Below, piece by piece: positions 16,733 to 24,724 of a stretch of 64,000 bases of DNA. Location: assembly GCA_002422085.1 (NCBI GenBank), contig DISZ01000018.1:254962-318961 (forward strand), written 5' to 3'. Position 1 is the first letter of the stretch; every line of letters starts with the position of its first letter. This DNA is from Rhodobacteraceae bacterium UBA6197. GTDB taxonomy: Bacteria; Pseudomonadota; Alphaproteobacteria; Rhodobacterales; Rhodobacteraceae. Both the position numbers and the translations under genes were made by a program. Under the pieces are notes generated by a model. It did no database searches and had not been told where the DNA came from. It was given only the letters and a program-made list of their open reading frames with translations.

Positions 16733-17581
16733 CTATAGATCCGAGCGCAGCAAGATCATCTCCATTCGATTGTTACGCACGGCCATCGGGTTTTTCACCG
16801 CCAACTTGCGGTCGGCATAGCCGGTTACCCGCTGAATTCGCGCGGTCGGCAGGCCGCTGTCCTTGAGCAGCACACGCATCGCCTGCGTGCGTTCGGTCGA
16901 CAGATCCCAAACCGGGTTTTGCTTGAGCATATCGGGGTAAGAGCGAATGTGCCCATTCAGCGCGACACCATTGTTCACCAGTTCGAAAACCCGGGTCAAC
17001 ATTGCCGCAATCTCTTTGGTCACGTCGGTGGGCTCTGCGGTATCCGCCACGAACAAAGGCTCGCCGTCGATATCAAAGAACTCAACGATCAGACCCTCAT
17101 CCGTCAGCCGCGTCACGATATGGCGTGCGGTTTGCTGACTGACCATCGACTCGCCGCCCATACCCGACAAGGCCTGTTCGATCGTCTTGGAAACATGCTC
17201 CAGCTTGGCCGTTTCGGCGTCTTTGGCGTCTTGCGACGAATGGTTGCCGTTGGCCTGACGCTGTTGCGCAGGCTGTTGCGCCGTAGCTCCCTTGCCAGTC
17301 TGCGCGATCTGATCCTCCGAGAAGACCGATTCCCCGCCAAAGGCACCCTCACCCCCGCCCGAGACCCGATTCACCGGGATCGTCGGGCTGAAATAATCGG
17401 CAAGCCCTTTGCGTTGCTTTTCTGTCGTTGCGTTCAGCAGCCACATCAACATGAAGAAGGCCATCATGGCAGTTACAAAGTCGGCATAGGCCACTTTCCA
17501 CGCCCCACCGTGGTGCCCACCGCCGCCAACAACCTTCTTGCGTTTGATAATGACTGGCGCCGCGTTGTTACGCGTTGCCAT
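16733..17581 (-). CDS. motB: Flagellar motor stator protein MotB
   Basis: 282 residues. A basic N-terminus is followed by one membrane helix (WKVAYADFVTAMMAFFMLMW) carrying D34, the conserved proton-binding aspartate. A glycine- and glutamine-rich linker follows, and then a C-terminal OmpA-like peptidoglycan-binding domain (about 150-280; LNGHIRSYPDMLKQNPVWDL and STERTQAMRVLLKDSGLPTA). MotB anchors the stator to the cell wall and forms the proton path with MotA. The linker is long and contains PAQQRQANGNHSSQ-type low-complexity sequence. A perfect CtrA box lies 48 bases upstream of its start. Confidence 0.96.
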   Translation of the reverse strand: MATRNNAAPVIIKRKKVVGGGGHHGGAWKVAYADFVTAMMAFFMLMWLLNATTEKQRKGLADYFSPTIPVNRVSGGGEGAFGGESVFSEDQIAQTGKGATAQQPAQQRQANGNHSSQDAKDAETAKLEHVSKTIEQALSGMGGESMVSQQTARHIVTRLTDEGLIVEFFDIDGEPLFVADTAEPTDVTKEIAAMLTRVFELVNNGVALNGHIRSYPDMLKQNPVWDLSTERTQAMRVLLKDSGLPTARIQRVTGYADRKLAVKNPMAVRNNRMEMILLRSDL

Positions 17582-17629
17582 CCCACCACCTCATTCACTT
17601 CACCCGAAACAAGGCTTAGCACCGTGGCA

Positions 17630-17644
17630 TTAACGCCGGCTTAA
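17630..17644. promoter_or_regulatory. Perfect CtrA-type box upstream of motB
   Basis: TTAA-CGCCGGC-TTAA matches the CtrA consensus exactly. It lies in the 103-base region between the divergent motB and pqiA genes, 48 bases from the motB ATG and about 41 bases from the possible pqiA GTG. Its near-symmetry means orientation cannot be read from sequence, but motility context favours motB as target. Confidence 0.7.
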
Positions 17645-17684
17645 ATGGTAAAATCCCACCTATGTCCACGCTCTGGCTTGCGGT

Positions 17685-18347
17685 GTGACGCATGCGAGCT
17701 ATGTTCCGCCGATGATCAGTTTGGATGACCTTGTTTCTGCCCAGGACCGGCTGATTGCCTGCCCGCAATGCGATGCGCTGCATCTGGTCGAGGATCTGAC
17801 CGAGACCGAGAGCGCGAGTTGCGCGCGCTGTGGCACGCTGTTGATAGCCCCCAGGGCCCGATCGTTTCTTCACGTGGTCGCGCTGTCTTTCACCGCGATG
17901 ATCCTGATGGTGGGGGCGGTGTTCTTTCCCTTCCTCAAGATCAGCACAAAAGGCTTGTCGCATGACAGTTCGGTCTTTGGTGCCGCGATGACATTTTCAG
18001 ACGGGTTGCTGGCGCCACTGTCGCTGGCGGTGCTGCTGATGATTGTGGCGCTTCCGGTGCTGCGCTTTACGGCACTGATCTATACGCTTTGGCCGCTTGC
18101 CAATGGCCGCGCGCCCTGGCCGCAGGCGGCCCGCGCATTTCGTCTGGCCGAGGCAACACTGCCGTGGTCGATGGCCGAGATCTTTGTGATCGGCACCGCC
18201 GTGGCGCTGGTCAAGGTGGCCGGTCTGGCCACGGTCAGTCTTGGCCCCGCGTTCTGGGCGTTTTGCGCACTGATTATCGTCGTGGCGCTGAAGAATTCCT
18301 TCATGAGCAAATGGACAATATGGAACGCCATCAGTCAGCCGCGCTAG
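17685..18347 (+). CDS. Paraquat-inducible protein A, N-terminal half protein
   Basis: 220 residues from a GTG at 17685; an ATG at 17712 (MISLDDLVSAQDR) is equally possible, since neither has a clear ribosome site. A zinc-ribbon-like pair of CxxC motifs (CPQCDAL and CARCGTL) precedes four membrane helices, the layout of one PqiA domain. PqiA is the inner-membrane partner of the MCE protein PqiB in lipid trafficking between membranes. In Escherichia coli the two PqiA domains are fused in one protein of about 417 residues. Here they are two genes overlapping by 28 bases. Confidence 0.85.
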   Translation: MTHASYVPPMISLDDLVSAQDRLIACPQCDALHLVEDLTETESASCARCGTLLIAPRARSFLHVVALSFTAMILMVGAVFFPFLKISTKGLSHDSSVFGAAMTFSDGLLAPLSLAVLLMIVALPVLRFTALIYTLWPLANGRAPWPQAARAFRLAEATLPWSMAEIFVIGTAVALVKVAGLATVSLGPAFWAFCALIIVVALKNSFMSKWTIWNAISQPR

Positions 18348-18970
18348 TAGCGCCGATCTTGACGGCTCGGGATGCCGGGTTGGTGGGCTGCCGCGGTTGC
18401 GGCCGCGTCTGGCCACAGGGCACGCCCACCTGCGGGCGATGCGGTGCGCGGTTGGTGCCGGTTGACGTGCGCGGATTGCAAGCGGTCTGGGCCTGGCTGA
18501 TAGCTGGCTTGATCTTCTATGTCCCGGCCAATCTTTACCCGATGTTGCTGACCAAGACACTGACCGGCCATCTGGAAAATACCATTCTGGGCGGCGTGAT
18601 AGAACTGTTGGCGCATCACAACTACGGCGTGGCGGCGATCGTGTTTGGCGCCTCGATCGTGATTCCGATCGGCAAGTTCATCGCCATCGCCTATCTGGCG
18701 CTTGCGGTCGGGAACGAACGGCGCGCCGGAGGGCACCGGCATCTGCGCCTTTACGAAGTGGTCGAATTCATCGGCCGTTGGTCGATGATCGACGTTTTCG
18801 TGGTAGCAATCCTGTCGGCGCTGGTACAGTTGGGCTTTGTCGCCACGATCAACCCCGGCCCGGCGGCGGCCTCTTTTGCTTTGTCGGTTGCCTTCACGAT
18901 GCTCTCGGCCCAAAGCTTTGATCCACGCCTGATCTGGCGCGGGCCCCCCGATACCGCAGGTAACAAGTGA
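18320..18970 (+). CDS. Paraquat-inducible protein A, C-terminal half protein
   Basis: 216 residues from the ATG at 18320 (MERHQSAALVAPILTARDAG); an ATG at 18311 in frame is an alternative. It again shows a CxxC pair (CRGCGRV and CGRCGAR) and four membrane helices, with the PqiA-type segments FYVPANLYPMLLTKTLTG and YEVVEFIGRWSMIDVFVV. The open frame extends further upstream but only as an out-of-frame reading of the first pqiA gene. It begins inside the preceding gene and ends one base before pqiB, so the three probably act as one complex. No start codon in the overlap has a strong ribosome site, which fits translational coupling. Confidence 0.85.
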   Translation: MERHQSAALVAPILTARDAGLVGCRGCGRVWPQGTPTCGRCGARLVPVDVRGLQAVWAWLIAGLIFYVPANLYPMLLTKTLTGHLENTILGGVIELLAHHNYGVAAIVFGASIVIPIGKFIAIAYLALAVGNERRAGGHRHLRLYEVVEFIGRWSMIDVFVVAILSALVQLGFVATINPGPAAASFALSVAFTMLSAQSFDPRLIWRGPPDTAGNK

Positions 18971-18971
18971 C

Positions 18972-20993
18972 ATGACTCAAGATCCAAGACCCGCCGCCCT
19001 GGTCAAGACGCCGGCGCAAAACCCGATCTGGACCCGCCTGTCAGTGATCTGGCTGGTGCCATTGGTTGCGCTGGCGATCACGCTGGGCGTGGCGTGGAAA
19101 AGCTACTCTGACCGGGGGATCCTGATTGAAATCGACTTTTCCGATGCAACTGGCCTTCGCCCCGGCGAAACTCCGTTGAAATTTCGCGAGGTCGAGGTCG
19201 GTCGCGTCGAAACCGTGGGCTTCACCGAAGACCTGAAATCGGTGCGCATCGGCGTGCGGGTGCAAAAGGATGTAGCCCCGTTCATCGACGGCAGTGCCCA
19301 GTTCTGGCTGGTCCGCCCCGAGGTATCGGCGCAAGGAATTTCGCGGCTGGATACGGTCCTGTCAGGCACCTTTATCGAAGGCTATTGGGATGCAGCGCTG
19401 TCGCCCCCCGAAACCCGCTTTACCGGGCTCGATCACGCGCCCCTCGCGCCCGATCCGACTTCGGGGACATGGGTCACGCTTCATGCCGATGATGCGGGCG
19501 GGCTGGCGGATGGCGCACCGATCATTTTTCGCGGCCTGACGGTCGGTCGGCTGCAAAACCTGCGTCTGTCGGACGTGGACGAAGGTGTCACCGTCGATGC
19601 CTTCATCAAGGCGCCGCACGACAAGCGCCTGACCAGCCGCACGCGGTTCTGGGATACCTCGGGGTTTTCGGTCTCGTTGGGCACTGGCGGGGTCAGCCTT
19701 GATGTGCGCTCGCTCGCCTCTTTGGTGCAGGGCGGGGTCGAGTTTTCAACCTTTTCGTCGGGTGGGCTGCCAGTGCAGCCGGGTCACGGTTTTCGGCTCT
19801 ATTCCGGCGAAACCGAGGCTCGGGATTCGATTTTTGATGGTGGCGCCGATACGGCCGTGCGGTTCACGTTGCTATTCGACGAGGCCGTGCGCGGCATTGA
19901 GCGCGGCACCAAGGTATTGTTTCGCGGTGTCGAGGCCGGTGAGGTCAAGGATCTTTCCATCAGGGTCTCGGAAGACAGCCTTGGAAATCGCGTCGTGCGT
20001 CAGCAGATCACCATTGCCATCAACCCAGAGCGCCTTGGCATGACCGCCGACGCCGACCCCGAAATCGTCGCGGGTTTCATGGAGGGCGAAGTCGAACGCG
20101 GGATGCGCGCGCGGCTGGCAGGCACCGGGCTTTTGGGCACGACCCTTGTGGTCGAGCTGACCGATATCGACGGCATGGCGCCGGGCAAGATGGACATGGC
20201 GGGGGATCCGTTCCCGATCTTGCCGGTGGCACCGGCGACCTCGAACGATCTTGCCGCCTCGGCAGAAGGGGTCATCAGCCGGGTCGGCGCGCTGCCGATC
20301 GAAGAGCTATTCGCCTCGACCATCCGAGTGATGGATTCAATCGCGATGGTGGCGGAAAGCGAAGACACCCGTGCCGTTCCTGGCGAGCTTTCAACGCTGC
20401 TGGAAGAGCTTGGCAAGCTGACCAAAGCGCTGAACGAACAGGGGGCTGCCGACAAGACCATTGCCGCGCTCGATCAGGTCATGAGCGCCGCCGAACGGCT
20501 TTATGGCTCGGTTGAGGGGCTGCCCGAAACGCTGGTCGAGGTGCAAAAGCTGGCTGCGAACGCGGCCAATATGCCGTTGGCCGACATTGGCGACCAGATT
20601 GACGGCATTCTCAAGGATCTGCGGGCGATGCTGGGCACGTCGGATGCCGAAAAGCTGCCCCGCGCCCTGTCGGACACGCTAAACGAAGCCGCCGGCCTGC
20701 TGGCAGAATTGCGCGCAGGCGGAGCGGCCGATAACCTCAATTCGGCGCTGGGCTCGGCGCAAACCGCGGCCGATGCGATTGCCGGGGCCAGTGCAAGCCT
20801 TCCTGACGTGACAAAACGCCTTGAGGCGTTGATTGCCCGCGCGGACGCGTTGGTCAGCGCCTATGGCGAACGGTCGCCGTTCAACGCCGAGATGCTGAAC
20901 ACAATGCGCGAACTGCGCCGCGCCACAGCCGCCTTCGGGGCGCTGGCGCGGACTATAGAACGCAACCCCCGCGCCTTCATTCTGGGCCGATAG
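18972..20993 (+). CDS. pqiB: MCE-domain lipid transport protein PqiB
   Basis: 673 residues. One N-terminal membrane anchor (about 24-44, SVIWLVPLVALAITLGVAWK) is followed by three MCE/MlaD domains (roughly 47-140, 162-225 and 285-385; GLRPGETPLKFREVEVGRVE is the first). A long helical C-terminal region, with alanine-rich stretches that could form a needle-like coiled coil, completes the protein. PqiB-type proteins form hexameric syringe-shaped tunnels spanning the periplasm for lipid transfer. The operon pqiA-pqiA-pqiB-pqiC fits that complex. It is longer than E. coli PqiB (546) because of the extended C-terminal helix. Confidence 0.92.
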   Translation: MTQDPRPAALVKTPAQNPIWTRLSVIWLVPLVALAITLGVAWKSYSDRGILIEIDFSDATGLRPGETPLKFREVEVGRVETVGFTEDLKSVRIGVRVQKDVAPFIDGSAQFWLVRPEVSAQGISRLDTVLSGTFIEGYWDAALSPPETRFTGLDHAPLAPDPTSGTWVTLHADDAGGLADGAPIIFRGLTVGRLQNLRLSDVDEGVTVDAFIKAPHDKRLTSRTRFWDTSGFSVSLGTGGVSLDVRSLASLVQGGVEFSTFSSGGLPVQPGHGFRLYSGETEARDSIFDGGADTAVRFTLLFDEAVRGIERGTKVLFRGVEAGEVKDLSIRVSEDSLGNRVVRQQITIAINPERLGMTADADPEIVAGFMEGEVERGMRARLAGTGLLGTTLVVELTDIDGMAPGKMDMAGDPFPILPVAPATSNDLAASAEGVISRVGALPIEELFASTIRVMDSIAMVAESEDTRAVPGELSTLLEELGKLTKALNEQGAADKTIAALDQVMSAAERLYGSVEGLPETLVEVQKLAANAANMPLADIGDQIDGILKDLRAMLGTSDAEKLPRALSDTLNEAAGLLAELRAGGAADNLNSALGSAQTAADAIAGASASLPDVTKRLEALIARADALVSAYGERSPFNAEMLNTMRELRRATAAFGALARTIERNPRAFILGR

Positions 20994-21002
20994 GAGAGTG
21001 CC

Positions 21003-21566
21003 ATGACGATTTCCCGCGTTGCCCTTTTGGCCATTACCTTGGTGGCGGCCTGTGCCAATGCCGAAAAGACCGGACGCTACATGATCGACCCTCCGGCAGC
21101 CGAAAAGCGCCTGCCCAACAAGCTGGGCCTGACAGAATTGCGCGAAATTTCCTTGCCGCAATATGCCTCGGGGCAAGAGATTGCCTATCAGACCAAGGAT
21201 GGCGCGCTGCGTTCAAGGCCGGATCAGATCTGGGCCGATGATCCGGCGCGGGCGGTGACCTTGGTTCTGGCGGGGCAGATTTCGGCGGTGTCCGGGGCGA
21301 CCGTCGTGGCCGAACCATGGCCACTGGCCGAGGAACCGCAGCGCAGGCTTGAGGTGCGGGTCGAACAGATGCTTGCGCGCGCCGACGGGGTGTTGCGCCT
21401 CAGCGGACAGTATTTCGTCTCGCCGGTCGCAGATGGAGCCGGGCGCGACGTGGTGCGCCGGTTCGATCTTGTCGTCCCGATCGAGGGTGAGGGCCCCGGC
21501 GCCATTGCCGCCGCCCAATCGCGTGCAATCAACCTTTTGGCGGAACAGATCGCACGACTGGGCTAG
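21003..21566 (+). CDS. pqiC: PqiC-like outer-membrane lipoprotein (ABC-type transport auxiliary lipoprotein)
   Basis: 187 residues with a lipoprotein signal: the lipobox LVAAC puts the modified cysteine at residue 18. The mature part (GRYMIDPPAAEKRL, LTELREISLPQYASGQEIAY) fits the PqiC/DUF330 family, a partner of the PqiB tunnel on the outer membrane. A GGAGAG (GATAGGAGAGTGCC) precedes the start by about five bases. The gene is nine bases downstream of pqiB and is the last gene of the Pqi operon. It converges on the flavin reductase gene three bases away. Confidence 0.85.
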   Translation: MTISRVALLAITLVAACANAEKTGRYMIDPPAAEKRLPNKLGLTELREISLPQYASGQEIAYQTKDGALRSRPDQIWADDPARAVTLVLAGQISAVSGATVVAEPWPLAEEPQRRLEVRVEQMLARADGVLRLSGQYFVSPVADGAGRDVVRRFDLVVPIEGEGPGAIAAAQSRAINLLAEQIARLG

Positions 21567-21569
21567 GGT

Positions 21570-22097
21570 TCAGGTTTCGGGGACGAAACGCCCGTATTGA
21601 CCATGCGCAAATACCAGCGGCTCGCCGTCATTTCGGGCAGAAAACCGTATGACCCGACCAATGATGATGGTGTGGTCGCCGCCCTCATGGCGCGCTTCGG
21701 CCAGACATTCAAACCGTGCCAACGTGTTTGGCAATAGCGGCACGCCCTGATCGTTCAGTTCATACTCCAGCCCGTCGAAACCCTGACCGCGCTTGGCAAA
21801 ACGGGCAGCCAGACCAGCCTGACCCGCCGCCAGCACATGAATCGCGTAGGCCTGCGCCCCGGAAAAATGCGCATGCCGAAGCGATGACCGTGCCGCTGAC
21901 CATAGAACCAAGGCCGGGTCCAACGAAACCGAGGCAAAGCTGTTCACCGTAATACCGACCGGACCCCCGCCGTCGGCCTCTTGCGCGGTCACGATCGTGA
22001 CGCCCGTCGCAAAACGGCCCAGCGCATCGCGGTAGTCGCGCGGGTTCTCTGGATCGGGGATATGCTCGGCCATGGGGGCCGTCTTGCCATCGTGCAT
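21570..22097 (-). CDS. Flavin reductase-like protein (FMN-binding)
   Basis: 175 residues from the ATG at 22097, chosen because AGGA lies five bases upstream; an ATG at 22127 would add ten residues. The flavin reductase (RutF/HpaC) signature is seen in RDALGRFATGVTIVTA and GITVNSFASVSLDPALVLWS, with a later CLAEARHEGGDHTIIIGRVI and a C-terminal HGQYGRF. Such proteins reduce FMN or FAD with NAD(P)H for partner monooxygenases, or act alone. No oxygenase gene is adjacent. The gene is just downstream of the DoxX gene (56 bases) and may be read from the buf operon. Confidence 0.85.
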   Translation of the reverse strand: MHDGKTAPMAEHIPDPENPRDYRDALGRFATGVTIVTAQEADGGGPVGITVNSFASVSLDPALVLWSAARSSLRHAHFSGAQAYAIHVLAAGQAGLAARFAKRGQGFDGLEYELNDQGVPLLPNTLARFECLAEARHEGGDHTIIIGRVIRFSARNDGEPLVFAHGQYGRFVPET

Positions 22098-22153
22098 CTG
22101 GGTCCTGCCTTTTCCTGTCTGAGACATAACCCCTGCACGACGGCAGGCAAGGG

Positions 22154-22627
22154 TTAACGGTCGAGCCGCAGCAGACGGTCCAGCGACAGCCGCCCCGGGC
22201 CCTTTGCAATCAGCCACAAGAAAGCGGTCGCCCAAAGCCCATGCGTGACCCACGCCTCGGGGAAGACAAAGGTCTGTATGACAAGCGTCATTCCCAAAAG
22301 CGCCAGCGCCGAAAGCCGGGTAAACAGACCAAGAACCAGCAGCACCGGGAACAGATGCTCGGCGGTGGTCGCACCCACGGCGGCCCAATGCGGCGGGATC
22401 AGTGGCAGGGCGTAAAGATCTTCAAACAGCAGCCAAGTGCTGTCCTTGATCGAAAACCCATCAACTTTGGTGCGCCCTGACAGCCAGAATACCGCCGCCG
22501 GAAAAATCCGTGCGGCAAGTGCGGGAATGTCCTGAGGCAGTTTCGACATCAATCGATTCAGGGCTGATACAAGCCGGAATAGAGCCGCTTTTGGCACGGG
22601 ATGGGTGGACACACGAAGGTCGCTCAT
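22154..22627 (-). CDS. DoxX-family membrane protein of the buf operon
   Basis: 157 residues, four hydrophobic helices (about 37-52, 78-100, 103-122 and 128-145) with the DoxX layout (ALAARIFPAAVFWLSGRTKV; LFPVLLVLGLFTRLSALALL). DoxX proteins are membrane components of unclear chemistry, often near redox or sulfur genes. In bufferin operons a DoxX gene commonly follows the DUF2063 gene. The start ATG overlaps the stop of the DUF2063 gene by four bases. It is probably the last structural gene of the RiPP operon. Confidence 0.8.
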   Translation of the reverse strand: MSDLRVSTHPVPKAALFRLVSALNRLMSKLPQDIPALAARIFPAAVFWLSGRTKVDGFSIKDSTWLLFEDLYALPLIPPHWAAVGATTAEHLFPVLLVLGLFTRLSALALLGMTLVIQTFVFPEAWVTHGLWATAFLWLIAKGPGRLSLDRLLRLDR

Positions 22628-23403
22628 CGGAATTCTCCTTTTTCGGCCAAGGCCACGTCGACAATCAACCGGGCCGCCAACAGGTCTGCCAAGGCTCGCG
22701 TCGGGTCAAATCCGCGTTCCTGCATCCGGGCGGCGTGAACCGCTGGTCCGAAGGGCATGCCCTGGGACAAGGCTGCTAGAAACGCGGCCTCGGATGAGGC
22801 CAGAATCCGCACCCGAACATCGGCCATACCCGAGCGGCCGACCAGAACGCATTCCGGGCCCCAGGTCGTTGGCGCGGCTGGCCCGCCCGGTTGCTGAGCG
22901 GCCCAGATCGACCCGCCCGGCAAGGCAAGGGTCAAAAGCTGAACCGAAGAATGCAGCGCCAACACCATCGCCTCGGAGTTGCTCAGCGCCATTTCGGTCA
23001 ATCGCGCAGGATCCACGGGCGCAGCGTCACTGGCGTGGTAGGCGCGCCCCCGGGCCAGTTCGACCCGCGCCACGTCTGCCAGATAGGGCAGGCTGGCAAC
23101 GGGCGCAAAGCCCTCCAGAAACGCGGGCATTGTCTCGCCCCAGCGCTGCAAGATCGGGCCATCCGGCGGATAGGCCTGAATGAAGACCTGCGCCATTGCA
23201 GCGAAAAACTCGGCACCCACCAAGCGCTCGATCGCCGGAAATCGCTGCTTTAGAGCCTGTTTCAGCCCATGGATCACGTTATTTCGATAGACCGCAAAGC
23301 GGCGGTCAACCTCATCCGAATTGCAGGCGGTCAGACCTGGGGGCAGAGTTCCTGAATGGATGCCCATTTGAAAAGCGCGGGCGAATTCACGATGCGTGGG
23401 CAT
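22624..23403 (-). CDS. DUF2063 partner protein (HvfC/BufC type)
   Basis: 259 residues from the ATG at 23403, which has a G-rich ribosome site (GGGGGC) seven bases upstream; an in-frame TTG at 23427 is less likely. The N-terminal helical domain (TACNSDEVDRRFAVYRNNVI, LVGAEFFAAMAQVFIQAYPP) is DUF2063. Proteins of this family partner DUF692 oxidases in HvfABC/bufferin systems, probably presenting the precursor peptide. It overlaps the DUF692 gene by 17 bases and the DoxX gene by four. Function is taken from the family, not from a motif. Confidence 0.85.
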   Translation of the reverse strand: MPTHREFARAFQMGIHSGTLPPGLTACNSDEVDRRFAVYRNNVIHGLKQALKQRFPAIERLVGAEFFAAMAQVFIQAYPPDGPILQRWGETMPAFLEGFAPVASLPYLADVARVELARGRAYHASDAAPVDPARLTEMALSNSEAMVLALHSSVQLLTLALPGGSIWAAQQPGGPAAPTTWGPECVLVGRSGMADVRVRILASSEAAFLAALSQGMPFGPAVHAARMQERGFDPTRALADLLAARLIVDVALAEKGEFR

Positions 23404-24235
23404 ACGCTTGCCCCCGAATGGCGCCAAGAATACGGGCGGCGCGGTCGGCCTCGGCCATCAGGACCGGAAAGGCGGGCACGTCATTGTCCCACTCGATCAG
23501 ACTGGGCAGCGGCCCGGTTCTTGATACTAGCTCGGCGTAAAGCGCCCAGACCGGGTCTGCAACCGGCGCGCCGTGATCGTCGATCAACAGCGGACCCGAG
23601 GGCAGATCTTCTTCGGAATGGCCGCCCAGATGCAGCTCTTTCACGGCGGCAAGCGGAAAGGCATCCAGATAGGCGCGCGGGTCGGTGCGGTGATTGACGC
23701 AAGATACGAAGACGTTGTTCACATCCAGCAACAAACCGCAGCCGGTCCGGCGCACCAATTCGGCCAGAAATTCGGTTTCAGCAATGACGGATTGCTCGAA
23801 CAAGACATATGTCGCGGGATTTTCCAGCAACATCCGACGGCCCAGAACCTCTTGCACGCGGTCGATATGATCGGCCACCAGCGTCAGCGTTTCGGGCGTA
23901 TAGGGCAGCGGCAAAAGGTCATGCAGCCACTCGCCGCCGTGGCTGGCCCAAGCCAGGTGCTCGGAAAAACTTTCGGGCTGATACCGGTCGCACAGGGCCT
24001 TCAGACGCAAAAGATGATCCTCGTTCAGCGGATCAGGCCCGCCGATCGACAGCCCCACCCCATGCACCGAAATGGCATAGTCGGCGCGCAACCGCGTCAG
24101 CATCGCATGCGGCATCCCGCCATCGCCCATGTAGTTTTCTGCGTGAACCTCGAAAAAGCCCAATGCCGGGTGCGTTTCCGCAATCGCTTGAAAATGCTCG
24201 GGTTTGAAGCCAAGACCGGGGGAGTTGGGTAGCAT
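23387..24235 (-). CDS. DUF692 multinuclear iron oxidase (MNIO), HvfB/BufB type
   Basis: 282 residues, the normal length. A TIM-barrel-like protein with the metal-binding motifs of the MNIO family: VHAENYMGDGG, ISVHGVGLSIGG, FSEHLAWASHGG, LLLENPATY, LLLDVNNVFV, KELHLGGHSE and LLIDDHG. These enzymes use two or three iron ions and oxygen to convert cysteines of RiPP precursors into oxazolone/thioamide or thiooxazole groups. It is encoded 51 bases after the DUF2282 precursor and overlaps the DUF2063 partner gene. The ribosome site GGAGAG lies about nine bases before the ATG. This is a strong family identification, but the substrate is inferred. Confidence 0.92.
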   Translation of the reverse strand: MLPNSPGLGFKPEHFQAIAETHPALGFFEVHAENYMGDGGMPHAMLTRLRADYAISVHGVGLSIGGPDPLNEDHLLRLKALCDRYQPESFSEHLAWASHGGEWLHDLLPLPYTPETLTLVADHIDRVQEVLGRRMLLENPATYVLFEQSVIAETEFLAELVRRTGCGLLLDVNNVFVSCVNHRTDPRAYLDAFPLAAVKELHLGGHSEEDLPSGPLLIDDHGAPVADPVWALYAELVSRTGPLPSLIEWDNDVPAFPVLMAEADRAARILGAIRGQAYAHAS

Positions 24236-24258
24236 GATGCGACTCTCCTTGATGGAAT

Positions 24259-24279
24259 GGGGGCGGCTGACCCGCCCCC
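24259..24279 (-). terminator. Strong hairpin between the precursor gene and the oxidase gene
   Basis: GGGGGCGG and CCGCCCCC pair perfectly (eight base pairs, five-base loop) seven bases after the precursor stop. No U-run follows on the minus strand, so read-through is expected. It may act as a partial terminator or RNA stabiliser that keeps precursor mRNA more abundant than enzyme mRNA. The structure is seen; the effect is inferred. Confidence 0.6.
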
Positions 24280-24286
24280 GTTCACG

Positions 24287-24559
24287 TTACGCTTTCACCG
24301 GCTCGAGCGACCCCATGCCGTGCGGTGTTTTCATCTCGACGCAGGTTCCCGCGGGAACGTATTTCCAGGAGTTGCCCTGATAATCGATGGTCGAGGTGCC
24401 AGCGCAAGTTGTGCCCGGCCCGGCGGCACAATCATTTTGGCCAGCCAGTGCCACGCCATAGCACTTTTCCATTTCGTCAGCGGCCTGGGCCGGCCCTGCC
24501 AGCGCAAGCGCGCAAGTGACAGCAGCGGCAAGGCTCAATGCGGTATCGGTCTTGGTCAT
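24287..24559 (-). CDS. DUF2282 bufferin-type RiPP precursor (HvfA/BufA1 family)
   Basis: 90 residues. A Sec signal peptide (about 1-26, ending AQA before ADEM) is followed by a 64-residue mature part with four cysteines, C33, C44, C52 and C73, in the contexts EKCYGVA, QNDCAA, TTCAG and GTCVE. This is the DUF2282 pattern of bufferin precursors, which bind copper after cysteine modification by an MNIO enzyme. A sixteenth-residue cysteine lies inside the signal peptide and would be removed. The ribosome site AGGGAG lies six bases before the ATG. The gene is first in its operon and diverges from the sigma-factor gene. The precise modified cysteines cannot be read from sequence. Confidence 0.88.
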   Translation of the reverse strand: MTKTDTALSLAAAVTCALALAGPAQAADEMEKCYGVALAGQNDCAAGPGTTCAGTSTIDYQGNSWKYVPAGTCVEMKTPHGMGSLEPVKA

Positions 24560-24578
24560 GGTAGTCTCCCTGATGAAG

Positions 24579-24597
24579 GGAACCGAACTCCGGTTCC
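24579..24597 (-). promoter_or_regulatory. Perfect inverted repeat in the precursor leader
   Basis: GGAACCG-AACTC-CGGTTCC forms a perfect seven-base stem with a five-base loop, ending 20 bases upstream of the precursor ATG. It would lie near the 5' end of the transcript if the promoter at 24605-24632 is right. It could be an operator or an mRNA-stabilising hairpin. The repeat is seen; its role is open. Confidence 0.5.
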
Positions 24598-24604
24598 TCT
24601 GGTC

Positions 24605-24632
24605 GGTTCGGTGGGCGTTGCAGGATCTTTAC
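24605..24632 (-). promoter_or_regulatory. Candidate SigF-type promoter of the buf operon
   Basis: On the minus strand GTAAA(G) at 24632-24627 and CGAACC at 24610-24605 are separated by 16-17 bases. This resembles the GTAACC...CGAA pattern that I recall for SigF-type (NrsF-controlled) ECF factors and the similar site for the sigma gene itself on the other strand. The -35 element differs from consensus, so confidence is limited. A start of transcription near 24598 would leave a leader of about 39 bases. Confidence 0.4.
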
Positions 24633-24688
24633 GCCGCTCACGCATCCGTGATCGAAATGCCAAAACTGTGGGAAATTCGTTCCGGGTC

Positions 24689-24715
24689 TGTAACAACGGG
24701 GCCAATGCAGCGAAC
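24689..24715 (+). promoter_or_regulatory. Candidate autoregulated promoter of the sigF-like gene
   Basis: TGTAAC at 24689-24694, sixteen bases, then CGAAC at 24711-24715. This fits the SigF-type ECF promoter pattern better than the divergent site. The -10 element lies only about ten bases before the ATG at 24725, which would give a very short or leaderless transcript. Either translation is leaderless or another promoter is used as well. The match is seen; the sigma assignment is inferred. Confidence 0.45.
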
Positions 24716-24724
24716 AGGACCGTG

